Part shown: piece by piece, positions 1 to 8,555 of the stretch | Numbering within the stretch: the stretch's first letter is position 1 | How the letters are laid out: every line of letters starts with the position of its first letter | Assembly: GCF_001905545.1 (NCBI RefSeq) | Contig: NZ_LIPD01000010.1 | Coordinates: forward strand, 274,141-338,140 | DNA length: 64,000 nt | Source of the DNA: Streptomyces sp. CB02056 | Lineage (GTDB): Bacteria > Actinomycetota > Actinomycetes > Streptomycetales > Streptomycetaceae | Direction: 5' to 3' | The notes under the pieces: generated by a model | Databases searched by the model: none | Told to the model about the DNA's origin: nothing | The model's input: only the letters and a program-made list of their open reading frames with translations | Translations under genes and position numbers: made by a program

Positions 1-696
1 GCAGTTGCCGGCGCCCGCTCCCTGGCCGGCGAGGGAGGCGTCGACGCGGGTGACGCCGTTCTCCACGGCCACGACGGAGTTGGCGACGCCCAGGCCCAGG
101 TTGTGGTGGGCGTGGATGCCGAGTTCGGTGTCGGGGGACAGGACGTCGCGGTAGGCGCGCAGGCGGTCGCGCACGCCGTCCATGGTGAGGCGTCCGCCGG
201 AGTCGGTGACGTAGACGCACTGGGCGCCGTAGGACTCCATCAGCCTGGCCTGCCGGGCGAGTTCGGCGGGCTCGGCCAGGTGGGACATCATCAGGAAACC
301 GGCCACGTCCATGCCCAGGCCGCGGGCGGCGTCGATGTGCTGGGCGGCGATGTCGGCCTCGGTGCAGTGGGTGGCGACGCGCACCGAGCGGATGCCGAGG
401 GCTTGCGCCTGCCGCAGGTCGTGCAGGGTGCCGATGCCGGGCAGCAGCAGGGTGGTGGGCACCGCGTGGTGGACGCTGTCGCAGACGGCGGCGATCCACT
501 CCCAGTCGGTGTGGGCGCCGACGCCGTAGGTGATGCTGGAGCCGGACAGGCCGTCGCCGTGGGCGATCTCGATCGCGGCCACGCCGGCCGCGTCGAGGGC
601 GCCAGCGATGGTGCGGGCCTGGTCGACGGTGTAGCGGTGGCGCACGGCGTGCATGCCGTCCCGCAGGGTCACGTCCTGGACGTACAGGGAAGTCAT
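1..696 (-). CDS. mhpE: 4-hydroxy-2-oxovalerate aldolase, 3' end cut by window edge
   Basis: Cleaves 4-hydroxy-2-oxovalerate to pyruvate and acetaldehyde, the last carbon-carbon cleavage of the meta pathway. The visible 232 residues open with the family signature VTLRDGMHAVRH near residue 8 (metal-binding Asp in TLRDG) and contain the later HAHHNLG motif of HMGL-like TIM barrels. The ATG at 696 overlaps the stop of the aldehyde dehydrogenase gene by 4 bases (ATGA), as expected for the channelling aldolase/dehydrogenase pair. No stop is reached before base 1, so roughly the C-terminal third is missing. The family assignment is secure; the physiological substrate follows from the neighbours. Confidence 0.93.
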   Translation of the reverse strand, partial: MTSLYVQDVTLRDGMHAVRHRYTVDQARTIAGALDAAGVAAIEIAHGDGLSGSSITYGVGAHTDWEWIAAVCDSVHHAVPTTLLLPGIGTLHDLRQAQALGIRSVRVATHCTEADIAAQHIDAARGLGMDVAGFLMMSHLAEPAELARQARLMESYGAQCVYVTDSGGRLTMDGVRDRLRAYRDVLSPDTELGIHAHHNLGLGVANSVVAVENGVTRVDASLAGQGAGAGNC

Positions 697-1640
697 CGCG
701 TCGCCACCTCCGGGGCGCGGTGGGCGGCCATGCGTTCGGCGGTGCGCAGGGCGGCCGAGGTCATGATGTCGAGGTTGCCGGCGTAGGCGGGCAGGTAGTG
801 GGCGGCCCCCTCCACCTCCAGGAACACCGACACCTTCGCGGCACCGCCGGTGCGGGAGGGCGCGGGCAGCAGGGAGCGGAGCGGGTCGTCCGCGGCGACG
901 CGGTCGAACTGCACCTTCTGCTTGAGGCGGTAGCCGGGGACGTACGCCTGGACCCGGGCGACCATCCGCTCGACCGAGTCGGTCACCGCGGCGTCGTCGC
1001 AGTCGCCGACCAGGCAGTACACGGTGTCGCGCATGATCAGCGGCGGCTCGGCCGGGTTCAGGACGATGATCGCCTTGCCGCGGGAGGCGCCGCCCACCTT
1101 CTCGATGGCCGAGGAGGTGGTCTCGGTGAACTCGTCGATGTTGGCCCGCGTGCCGGGGCCCGCGGAGCGCGAGGAGATCGAGGCGACGATCTCGCCGTAG
1201 TGGACGGGAGTCACGGCCGAGACCGCGGCCACGATCGGAACGGTGGCCTGTCCGCCGCAGGTGACCATGTTGACGTTGGGGGCGTCGAGGTGGTCATCGC
1301 CGTTGACCGGCGGGACGACGTAGGGGCCGAGCGCCGCGGGCGTCAGGTCGACGACGGTGCGCCCCAGCGAGCGCAGCACCTCGTCGTGGCGGCGGTGCGC
1401 GCCGGCGGAGGTGGCGTCGAAGACGATCTGCACGTCCGCGAACTCGTCCAGTCCCACCAGGTCGTCCACGCCCTCGTGGGTGGTGGCGACCTTCAGGCGG
1501 CGGGCGCGGGCCAGGCCGTCGGAGTCGGGGTCGATCCCGGCCATCGCGGCGATCTCCAAGGTTTCGGAGAGCCGCAGGATCTTGATCATCAGGTCGGTGC
1601 CGATGTTGCCGGACCCGATGACGGCGACCTTCGTGGTCAT
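693..1640 (-). CDS. mhpF: Acetaldehyde dehydrogenase (acylating)
   Basis: Converts acetaldehyde, NAD+ and CoA to acetyl-CoA and partners physically with the aldolase. The 315 residues match the family's usual length. An N-terminal Rossmann motif VIGSGNIGTDL is at about residues 7-17, and the catalytic-Cys region reads NMVTCGGQATVP near residue 125. Both ends overlap neighbouring genes by 4 bases (ATGA), so it is translationally coupled between the hydratase and the aldolase. Confidence 0.95.
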   Translation of the reverse strand: MTTKVAVIGSGNIGTDLMIKILRLSETLEIAAMAGIDPDSDGLARARRLKVATTHEGVDDLVGLDEFADVQIVFDATSAGAHRRHDEVLRSLGRTVVDLTPAALGPYVVPPVNGDDHLDAPNVNMVTCGGQATVPIVAAVSAVTPVHYGEIVASISSRSAGPGTRANIDEFTETTSSAIEKVGGASRGKAIIVLNPAEPPLIMRDTVYCLVGDCDDAAVTDSVERMVARVQAYVPGYRLKQKVQFDRVAADDPLRSLLPAPSRTGGAAKVSVFLEVEGAAHYLPAYAGNLDIMTSAALRTAERMAAHRAPEVATR

Positions 1641-2488
1641 GCGAGGGCTCCTTCCTCGGTGGCGGGTGCGAACGCGGTCGTGACCGTGCCCAGCCCTTCG
1701 ATGACGGCGGTGAACTCGTCGCCCGCGGCGGCGGCGGCCATCGGGCCGAGCGCGCCGGTCAGGACGAGGTCGCCGGCCCGCAGCGGGTCGCCGAGCCCGG
1801 CGAGGGCGGAGGCGAGCCAGAGGGCGGCGGTGAGCGGGCTGCCCAGGCAGTCGGCCCCGGTGCCCCGGGAGACCTGTTCGCCGTTCCTGGTCAGCGTCAT
1901 GGTCACGGCCCGCAGGTCGACCCGGTCCAGCGGCACCGGGGTGCCGCCGAGGACGTACAGGCCGCAGGAGGCGTTGTCGGCGACGGTGTCGACGATGGTG
2001 ATGTCCCAGTCGGCGATGCGGCTGTCGACGATCTCCAGCGCGGGTAGTGCGAACGCCGTGGCGCGCAGCAGGTCGGCGACGGTCGGGTCGCGGTGGGGCA
2101 GGTCGGAGCCGAGGACCAGGGCGACCTCGGCCTCGACCTTTGGCTGGAGCAGTCGGCCGGGGGCGACGGGCTGTCCCTCGGGTACCGCCATGTCGGCGAA
2201 CAGGGCGCCGAAGTCAGGCCGGTCGACGCCGAGTTGGCGCTGTACGGCGGGCGAGGTCAGGCCGATCTTGCGGCCCACGAGCCGTCGCCCCGCCGCGAGG
2301 GCGCGCTCGACGTGGAGCTGCTGCACGGCATAGGCGGCCTCGATGTCGGCCTCCGGGAGCAGCGTGCGTACCGGGGCGCACGGGATGCCGGTGCGGGCGG
2401 CCTCCTCCAGGAGGGCGGCCGCCTCGGTGACGCGGGCGGGCCGGGTCGGAACCGGCAGGGATCGGTGGGGTGGTGCGGAGCCGAGCAC
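1637..2488 (-). CDS. mhpD: 2-keto-4-pentenoate hydratase
   Basis: Adds water to 2-hydroxypenta-2,4-dienoate (2-oxopent-4-enoate) to give 4-hydroxy-2-oxovalerate. Family features include GRKIGLTSPAVQRQLGV, the acidic metal-site segment KVEAEVALVLG, and ALEIVDSRI. I chose the GTG at 2488 (283 residues) because GGAGG lies 8 bases upstream; the same frame stays open further upstream but without coding character. It is slightly longer at the N-terminus than typical 260-270 residue homologues. It is separated from the dioxygenase gene by 137 bases and overlaps the dehydrogenase gene by 4. Confidence 0.92.
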   Translation of the reverse strand: MLGSAPPHRSLPVPTRPARVTEAAALLEEAARTGIPCAPVRTLLPEADIEAAYAVQQLHVERALAAGRRLVGRKIGLTSPAVQRQLGVDRPDFGALFADMAVPEGQPVAPGRLLQPKVEAEVALVLGSDLPHRDPTVADLLRATAFALPALEIVDSRIADWDITIVDTVADNASCGLYVLGGTPVPLDRVDLRAVTMTLTRNGEQVSRGTGADCLGSPLTAALWLASALAGLGDPLRAGDLVLTGALGPMAAAAAGDEFTAVIEGLGTVTTAFAPATEEGALA

Positions 2489-2625
2489 GAGGGTGGCCTC
2501 CGGGGGATCGTCGAGGGGTGGGGGGAACGGCCGGGGCACCGGCTTGTGCCGGGTGCGGGCGTGCGCCGCCGACGCCGGGAAGGGCGGGGACGGAGCCGTA
2601 CCGGCGGTGCGGCGGCTGTCCCGGG

Positions 2626-3642
2626 TCAGTCGTCGGGGATGCCCGTGCCGCTGAGGGCGGGCACGGTGAGCTCCGGGCGGGCCAGGGAGCGGGCGCCGGC
2701 GCGGAACTGGGCGAGCTTGTCGACGATGGTCCGGCCGACGGGGAGGTGGCCCCAGGTGCTGATGCCCTGGTGGGTGGTGGGTTCCCAGGTGCTCTCGTCG
2801 ATGACGATCGGGTTCCAGCCGACCTCCCACTCGAAGCCCGAGGGGGTGCGGGCGTAGTAGGACAGTTCCTTGTCGTTGGTGTGCTGGCCCACCGACAGGG
2901 CCATCTCGAAGCCGAGTTCGTGGACGCGCTGGTAGCTGCGGGCGACGTCGTCGAGGGTGGCGGCCTGGATGTTGAGGTGCTGCACCCGGGTGCGGATCGG
3001 GTCCAGGGGCAGGCCGCGGACGGCGGCGATCGCGATGGAGTGGTGGCGTTCGTTGACGCGCAGGAAGCGGATCTTGAGTTTGACGCCGCTGATGGTCTCG
3101 TCGATGTAGTCGGTCAGGCGGGCGTCGAAGACGGTGTCGAAGTAGCCCCGGATCTGCGCGGGCCTGGTGGAGGTCAGCGCGACGTGGCCCAGGCCGGAGT
3201 CGCCGGTGACGAAGCCGGAGGCGAGCATGCGCAGCGGTTCGGCCGCTCGCTTCGGGTTGGTGTAGATCTCCTGGGTGATGCCTTTGGGGCCGGGGAAGCG
3301 CAGCAGGCGTTCGACGCCGCGCAGGGCCGCCTCCTCGTCTGTGCCCCGGGTGAGGGGCACGCCGTGGGCGCGGACGTGGGCTTCGATCCGTTCGAAGGAG
3401 GCGTGGTCGTCGACGTGCCAGCCGGTGGCGACGACGTCCTCGGCGGGGCCGCGGGTGAGCAGGAAGCGGCACTGGTGGTCGTCGAGGCGGAAGCGCATCA
3501 GGTCGGGGGAGAGGCTGTCGTGGTGCATGCCGATGGCGTCGGTGCCGAAGCGGCGCCAGTCGGCGAAGCGGTCGGTCTCGATGACGACGTAGCCGAGGTG
3601 GACGGCGCCGAAGACGGTGGCGCGGGCCGGTGCGGTGGTCAT
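2626..3642 (-). CDS. Extradiol ring-cleavage dioxygenase (VOC / type I)
   Basis: Meta-cleaves a catechol-type ring using Fe(II) and O2. The 338-residue protein has two vicinal-oxygen-chelate domains. The putative metal ligands are the His in LGHVALTS, the His in the NERHHSIAI segment and the Glu in SGFEWEVGW. This is the BphC/HsaC-type fold, not the LigB-type fold of E. coli MhpB, so the usual mhp enzyme is replaced by an unrelated extradiol dioxygenase. The ATG at 3642 overlaps the hydrolase stop (ATGA). The likely substrate is 2,3-dihydroxyphenylpropionate or another 3-substituted catechol; the exact one cannot be told from sequence. Confidence 0.9.
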   Translation of the reverse strand: MTTAPARATVFGAVHLGYVVIETDRFADWRRFGTDAIGMHHDSLSPDLMRFRLDDHQCRFLLTRGPAEDVVATGWHVDDHASFERIEAHVRAHGVPLTRGTDEEAALRGVERLLRFPGPKGITQEIYTNPKRAAEPLRMLASGFVTGDSGLGHVALTSTRPAQIRGYFDTVFDARLTDYIDETISGVKLKIRFLRVNERHHSIAIAAVRGLPLDPIRTRVQHLNIQAATLDDVARSYQRVHELGFEMALSVGQHTNDKELSYYARTPSGFEWEVGWNPIVIDESTWEPTTHQGISTWGHLPVGRTIVDKLAQFRAGARSLARPELTVPALSGTGIPDD

Positions 3643-4514
3643 CGCCGGCCCGCCAGGAAGTCGGCGCACAGCCGGTTGAAGAGTTCCGCGCGCTCGAACT
3701 GGACCCAGTGGCCGGTGTTGGCGACCGTGTACAGGTCGCAGTCGGGCATGCGATCGGCGAGCATCCGGCCGCCGGAGGGCCGGTTGACCCTGTCCTGGGC
3801 CCCCCACAGCACCAGGGTCGGGACGGGCAGCCGGGACAGGCGCGGGTCGCGGGTGAAGTCCATCCTCCACACGGTCCGCAGGGCGTCGCGCCCGGAGGGC
3901 CGCCGCAGGGGCGGTGCGGCGACCACCTCCGGGTCGATGCTGGCGCGGTAGCGCTCGTCGATCACGGAGTCGGGGACGTCGGCGGCGTTGAAGACGAGGT
4001 GGTCGCGGATGAACTTCTCCAGCTTCGGCCGCGAGGGCCCGTCGCCGGTGTAGTAGTTCAGCAGGCTGTTGAGGCCGGGGGTGGGCAGGGCGCGGGTGGT
4101 GCCGATGCCGCCGGGGCCCATCAGGACCATGCGGTCGACCCGGTCGGGGGTGTCCAGGGCCAGGCGCAGGGCGCAGGCGCCGCCGTAGGAGTTGCCGACC
4201 AGGTGGGCCTTCTCGAGGCCGAGGCGGTCGAGCAGGCCGCGGACGTGGTCGGCGAGGAAGCCGAAGGGGTCGCCGGCGTCGACGCCCTTGGTGCTGCGGC
4301 CGTAGCCGGGCAGGTCGGGCACGATGACCCGGTGGTCCCGGGCCAGGGCGGCGATGTTGCGGGTGTAGTTGGAGACGCCGGAGGCGCCCGGGCCGCCGCC
4401 GTGCAGCAGCAGGAGCGGCGGGCCGTCCCCGGTCTCCGCGGCGAAGACCTTCCTTCCGCCGATGTCGTACGTCGTCTCCTGCATCGTCGGCAGGCCGGTC
4501 GGTGTCGTCGTCAT
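3639..4514 (-). CDS. mhpC: Meta-cleavage product hydrolase (alpha/beta hydrolase)
   Basis: Hydrolyses the carbon-carbon bond of the ring-fission product to 2-hydroxypentadienoate plus an organic acid (succinate in the hydroxyphenylpropionate pathway). It has 291 residues, the family length. The oxyanion segment LLHGGGPGASG is near residue 37, the nucleophile Ser109 is in GNSYGG, the acid is Asp241 in WGAQDRVNRP, and the base is His269 in NTGHWVQ. It lies 13 bases downstream of the hydroxylase gene and overlaps the dioxygenase gene. The MhpC/BphD assignment rests on motifs and operon context. Confidence 0.92.
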   Translation of the reverse strand: MTTTPTGLPTMQETTYDIGGRKVFAAETGDGPPLLLLHGGGPGASGVSNYTRNIAALARDHRVIVPDLPGYGRSTKGVDAGDPFGFLADHVRGLLDRLGLEKAHLVGNSYGGACALRLALDTPDRVDRMVLMGPGGIGTTRALPTPGLNSLLNYYTGDGPSRPKLEKFIRDHLVFNAADVPDSVIDERYRASIDPEVVAAPPLRRPSGRDALRTVWRMDFTRDPRLSRLPVPTLVLWGAQDRVNRPSGGRMLADRMPDCDLYTVANTGHWVQFERAELFNRLCADFLAGRR

Positions 4515-4527
4515 GGTGCCGGTGTCC

Positions 4528-6135
4528 TCACTGGGCGGTGGACGCGTGCGGGCGGGGGGCGGTGGTGGGGGCGAAGCCCCGGGGCGGCGGCGGGAGCGGA
4601 GTGCCCGCGGGGGCCGCCGCGTAGACGTAGGCGTCGGGGCGCAGGGCGAGTGCGGCCGCGCCGTGCCGGGCCATCCAGGGCAGCAGGACGCCGTCGCTGT
4701 CGACGAGGGTGCCCTCCGCGGGTGCGGAGCCCAGCGGCGTGACGGTCAGGGACGGCACGCCCAGGACGTCCCAGGCGAGTTGGGGGGCGGCGGTCCGGGC
4801 GTGCAGCAGGTGCCACCGGCCGCCGAGCGCGTCGTCGAGGCGCACGCGGCTGCCGTCGGGGCCGGTCACCCACGGCTGGGGCACCTGGTGGCCGGTCGCC
4901 CTGGCGCGGGAGCGGGCCCGCAGGCCGGCGTCGTACCGGGCGACGGGGATCCAGTTCGCGCTCTGCAGCCAGTTGCTGAAGCCCGGGACGCGGTCCAGGG
5001 TGCGCAGGGCGCCGTCGCGGACCTTGGTGACCGGCCGGCGGCGTTCGGTGATGGTCCGGCCGACGAGCACCGCCCGCCGGGTGACCTCCTTGACGTGCGG
5101 TTTGCGTTCGGCCTCGTAGCTGTCGAGGACCGTCTCGGGCAGTTCGCCGCGCAGGACGGCGTCGAGCTTCCAGCAGAGGTTGGCCACGTCGCGCACGCCC
5201 GCGGCCATGCCCTGGCCGATCCACGGCGGCATGGCGTGGGCGGCGTCGCCGGCGAGGAAGACCCTCCCCGCACGGAAGCGCGTGGCGAAGCGCACGTGGT
5301 GGCTGTAGACGGTCGCGCGCAGCACCTTGACGCTGTCGCGGCCGATCCCGTACCGGGAGATCAGCCCGTACACGGCGTCCTCGGTGACCAGGTGCTCCTC
5401 GTCGTCCCCGGGCAGGAGCGGGAACTCGTAGCGGTGGTGGCCCAGCGGGGTCGGGCAGTCGACGGCCGGGCGCGCGGGGTCGCAGTGGAAGCGCAGCTTG
5501 TCGTGGTCGGGCCAGGGCTTGAGCATCTCGGTGTCGATGACGACCCAGCGGTCCTCGTACGTCCGGCCCTCGTAGCCGATGTTCAGCTGGGCGCGGGTGA
5601 GGCTGGAGCCGCCGTCGGCCGCGATCACGTAGGAGGCGCGCAGCCGGTGCACGGAGTCGTCGGCCGTGCCGACGACCGTCAGCTCCACCCCGTCGGCGTC
5701 CTGGCGCAGGCGCAGGCACTCGTGGCGCAGCAGGACCTCCACGTTCGGGTACCGGTCGACGCCGTCGCGCAGCACCTGCTCCAGCGCGGGCTGGTAGATG
5801 AACATCTGCGGCGGGTGCCCGTGCCCGCGCGGGGTGGGGCGGGCACGGATGAAGGGGCGGCCGTCCGCGTCGACGAAGTCCACGGGCCGCTCGGTCAGCA
5901 TGTCCTGCTTGAGGCGCTCGGCCAGTCCTATCCGCTGCCAGATCCGCACGACCTCCTCGTCCGTGGAGATGGCCCGGGCGCGGGAGAAGACCTCGGCGTC
6001 CCGCTCCAGGACCACGACGCGCAGCCCCGCGGCGCCCAGCAGGTTCGCCGCGGTCACGCCCGTGGGCCCGTAACCGATGACGGCCACGTCGTAGGAGCCG
6101 TCCTCGGGCTCTGTCCCAGCCCCGGTCTGACGCAT
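4528..6135 (-). CDS. mhpA: FAD-dependent aromatic monooxygenase (3-(3-hydroxyphenyl)propionate hydroxylase-like)
   Basis: Class A flavoprotein hydroxylase that would ortho-hydroxylate a phenolic substrate to a catechol using NAD(P)H and O2. The 535 residues start at the ATG at 6135, with GAGG 8 bases upstream; the open frame continues past it without coding character. The N-terminal dinucleotide motif is VIGYGPTGVTAANLLG (about residues 19-34), followed by the DG segment ASYVIAADGGSS and the FAD ribityl-binding GRVFLAGDAAHAMPPWIGQG. It is the first gene of a six-gene catabolic operon. MhpA is the best functional call, but other phenol hydroxylases of this family are possible. Confidence 0.88.
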   Translation of the reverse strand: MRQTGAGTEPEDGSYDVAVIGYGPTGVTAANLLGAAGLRVVVLERDAEVFSRARAISTDEEVVRIWQRIGLAERLKQDMLTERPVDFVDADGRPFIRARPTPRGHGHPPQMFIYQPALEQVLRDGVDRYPNVEVLLRHECLRLRQDADGVELTVVGTADDSVHRLRASYVIAADGGSSLTRAQLNIGYEGRTYEDRWVVIDTEMLKPWPDHDKLRFHCDPARPAVDCPTPLGHHRYEFPLLPGDDEEHLVTEDAVYGLISRYGIGRDSVKVLRATVYSHHVRFATRFRAGRVFLAGDAAHAMPPWIGQGMAAGVRDVANLCWKLDAVLRGELPETVLDSYEAERKPHVKEVTRRAVLVGRTITERRRPVTKVRDGALRTLDRVPGFSNWLQSANWIPVARYDAGLRARSRARATGHQVPQPWVTGPDGSRVRLDDALGGRWHLLHARTAAPQLAWDVLGVPSLTVTPLGSAPAEGTLVDSDGVLLPWMARHGAAALALRPDAYVYAAAPAGTPLPPPPRGFAPTTAPRPHASTAQ

Positions 6136-6186
6136 CAGGCCCACCTCACCGTGTCGATCGCACCGCGCAACTGTTGCTGTAGTGCT

Positions 6187-6202
6187 CACTCCAATTGGAA
6201 TG
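6187..6202. promoter_or_regulatory. 16-bp near-palindromic operator candidate between divergent catabolic genes
   Basis: CACTCCAATTGGAATG pairs at 7 of 8 positions around a perfect TCCAATTGGA core. It sits in the 254-base divergent region between the hydroxylase gene (start 6135) and the amidohydrolase gene (start 6390), which holds no other gene. It is the only clearly A/T-rich stretch there, followed by TATGCT at 6213-6218. The spacing to a TTGGAA element is too short for a confident promoter call. The binding regulator is not encoded in this window. Confidence 0.5.
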
Positions 6203-6389
6203 ACTGCTACGGTATGCTCGCCGTCGGAGAGGGTCAAGTGACCGGAACCGCGCACCACCGGAGGGGACGCCCGCCGCGGCCGAGCCGCGGACGACCCGCG
6301 AGCGGCACGCGCCCGGCCCGGCGCCGTACGGCCGGCGGCCGGTACGACAACCCCGCTCCGCCCCCACAGAGCGCACGAAAGGCCGCGGC

Positions 6390-7439
6390 ATGTCTCCTTC
6401 GGCACAACGCATCGACGTCCACCAGCACGTGGTGCCCGGCTTCTACCGCGACGAGCTCGCCAGGGCCGGCATCACCGACGCCGGAGGCCGGGCCCTGCCC
6501 GACTGGAGCGCCCAGTCGGCCCTGCACCTGATGGACCTCCTGGACACCGCCACCGCGATCGTCTCCGTGTCCACGCCCGCGACGGGCTTCCTCGCCGACC
6601 CCGCCGAAGCGGCCGACCTGGCCCGACGTCTCAACGACCACGGCGCGTCCCTCGCCTCGGACCACCCCGGACGCTTCGGCTTCTTCGCCACCCTGCCCAT
6701 GCCCGACACTGGAGCCTCCGCCGCCGAGGCGGTACGCGCGCTGGACGAGCTGCGCGCCGACGGCGTCACCCTGCTCGCCAACAACCACGGCACCTACCTC
6801 GGGGCCGACGGCCAGGACGTCCTGTGGCAGGCACTCGACGACCGCGGCGCGGTGGCCTTCGTCCACCCCGCGGAACTGCCCGCCCCACCGGTCAGCGGCA
6901 TCCCGGCCTTCGCCGCCGACTTCCTGCTCGACACCACCAGGGCCGCCTACCTCCTGGTCCGCAACGGCATCCTGCGCCGCTACCCGAACATCCGCTTCAT
7001 CCTCAGCCACGCCGGCGGCTTCGTCCCCTACGCCTCGCACCGGATGGCCGTCACCCTCGCCAACGACACCGCACGCAGCCCGCTCGACGTGCTGGACGAC
7101 TTCCGCTCCTTCCACTTCGACACCGCCCTGTCCTCCAGCCCGGCCGCCCTGCCCACCCTCCTCGCCTTCGCCCGCCCCGGACACGTCCTGTTCGGCAGCG
7201 ACTGGCCCTTCGCCCCCACCCCCGCCGGGCAGTACTTCGCCAACGGCCTCGACACGGGCGTCGACCCCGGCACGCTCACGGCCGTCAACCGCACCAACGC
7301 CGAAGCACTCTTCCCCAGGCTGGCCACCACCCGCCCGGCACCGCTGCCGGCGCCGTCGGCCCCGGTGCGCATCCGCCGAGCGGCCCAACGCGCCGCAGCG
7401 CGCCTGGCTTTCAAGCTCGTTCAGCCCGGCACGGACTGA
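6390..7439 (+). CDS. Amidohydrolase family 2 (ACMSD-like metal-dependent decarboxylase/hydrolase)
   Basis: A 349-residue TIM-barrel metalloenzyme of the ACMSD / gamma-resorcylate decarboxylase group. Visible metal-site motifs are DVHQH at residues 9-13, the His in AFVHPAE, SHAGGFVPY and the Asp in FGSDWPFAP. It is divergent from the meta-cleavage operon and probably shares its regulation, so it may feed or drain that pathway, for example by decarboxylating a hydroxybenzoate or muconate. The exact substrate cannot be inferred. Start ATG at 6390. Confidence 0.82.
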   Translation: MSPSAQRIDVHQHVVPGFYRDELARAGITDAGGRALPDWSAQSALHLMDLLDTATAIVSVSTPATGFLADPAEAADLARRLNDHGASLASDHPGRFGFFATLPMPDTGASAAEAVRALDELRADGVTLLANNHGTYLGADGQDVLWQALDDRGAVAFVHPAELPAPPVSGIPAFAADFLLDTTRAAYLLVRNGILRRYPNIRFILSHAGGFVPYASHRMAVTLANDTARSPLDVLDDFRSFHFDTALSSSPAALPTLLAFARPGHVLFGSDWPFAPTPAGQYFANGLDTGVDPGTLTAVNRTNAEALFPRLATTRPAPLPAPSAPVRIRRAAQRAAARLAFKLVQPGTD

Positions 7440-7594
7440 TCCGGCGTTGTGGGACCTGGCGTGCGCCGGGTGCGTCCGTGCGTCTCCTCCGTGCCCGCAG
7501 CACCCTCGCCGAGCGCTCCCGGACGGGAAGAAATCTCTGCACGGAATGTTCGGCAACCTCGTCGGCCGACTGAGGGTCGTGACCACAATGACAC

Positions 7595-7641
7595 CCCGTC
7601 CGACGGGCCGAGGGCTACCACCAGGGCTTCGGCCTCGTCCA
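7595..7641 (+). repeat. Left 47-bp direct repeat flanking the Wadjet module
   Basis: Identical at 45 of 47 positions to 16659-16705, in direct orientation and exactly 9064 bases apart. The sequence encodes a piece of the GH1 beta-glucosidase C-terminus (AEGYH..FGLVH). It behaves like an attL/attR or recombination duplication around the defence operon. Confidence 0.8.
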
Positions 7642-7735
7642 CGTCGACTTCGCGACGCAGCAGCGCACCCCGAAGGCCTCCTACGCCTGGTACCGCGACC
7701 TGATCGCCGGTCACCATGCGGAATCCGGACGTTAG
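7607..7735 (+). pseudogene. 3' remnant of a GH1 beta-glucosidase gene
   Basis: The frame starting at 7607 reads AEGYHQGFGLVHVDF followed by ATQQRTPKASYAWYRD and stops at TAG 7733-7735. This is the conserved end of family GH1 beta-glucosidases (WAEGY..RFGLV.VD..TQ.RTPK.S..WY). The preceding 5' gene body, including the catalytic glutamates, is absent. The rest of 7440-7917 shows no gene. The fragment begins inside the left copy of the 47-bp repeat, which suggests the gene end was left behind by an insertion or deletion. Confidence 0.78.
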
Positions 7736-7917
7736 TCAAGGCCTGGGCAAGGGGGTGCGGGTCAGGATCGCGGCGGGGAAGGGAGTGTCGTCCGATCCTT
7801 GACGGCCATGGGAACTCCGCCCGCCTCCGCGCGCTGTCACCTGTCCTCGCCACCCGTGCCATCGGGTGACTACGATCGGTGAGGATTCCGGTCGACTGAC
7901 GTACCAGGGAGGCCCGG

Positions 7918-8367
7918 ATGGACGCGGAACTACCGGCGCTGCGGCTGAAGCTCTACATCGAGTCGCTCCAGGTCCTGATGCCCGAGCGGCAGTTCAAGCT
8001 TCTGATGGATCTCCTGCGCGGCTATGCCGAGCTCGGTGGTGGGCGGATCGAGGTGAAGCTGGACGCAGAGGAACGGGAGCTGTTCACACCCGCGGTGCAG
8101 CGCGAACTGCTCGTTCTCCTCGGCCTGCTCGGTGCCCTGGTGCCCGGACACGAGGACCGCGCCGACGGTGTGGTGGCCGACCTCGGCGACGGCGAGCGGG
8201 CCAAGGGGGTCATGTCGCTCGTACCGCCGGAGGTCGCTTCCGATCCGGCCCGCCTGCGGGACATGCGCGACCGGCTTGACGCCGCCGAGGGCCGGCGGGC
8301 GAGCGACCGCGCGACGGTCGAGGGAATCGCGGAGGTGAGCGGGATGGCGGGGACGGAAGAGAACTGA
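7918..8367 (+). CDS. Small hypothetical protein preceding the Wadjet operon
   Basis: A 149-residue acidic protein that I do not recognise. It has GGAGG 5 bases before ATG 7918, and its codon use looks like real coding sequence. The N-terminal half is predicted helical and leucine-rich (LPALRLKLYIESLQVLM) and the C-terminal part is charged. There is no signal peptide or membrane segment. It lies inside the repeat-bounded module, 188 bases upstream of jetA on the same strand, so it may be an accessory or regulatory component. That role is inferred from position only. Confidence 0.65.
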   Translation: MDAELPALRLKLYIESLQVLMPERQFKLLMDLLRGYAELGGGRIEVKLDAEERELFTPAVQRELLVLLGLLGALVPGHEDRADGVVADLGDGERAKGVMSLVPPEVASDPARLRDMRDRLDAAEGRRASDRATVEGIAEVSGMAGTEEN

Positions 8368-8555
8368 TCCGAGCGCGTTCAGCTCTGTGAAACCTCACCG
8401 GCGGTTGCCGGAGCCGGGACACAGGCCTCCCCGGAGGCCCGGGCGCACCTGCACCAGCTGTACCTGCCGCACGCGACCTGGCCGGTCGACAACCGCGTCG
8501 TCGGGCGTCGGCGCGTCCGCGTACTGTGGTGCCCGGAAGACGGGGAGGGCAGCCG

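Noticed and set aside
2489..3472. Upstream part of the long open frame containing the hydratase
   Set aside because: Arg/Pro-rich translation in the wrong frame of the dioxygenase gene; the GTG with GGAGG at 2488 is a better start.
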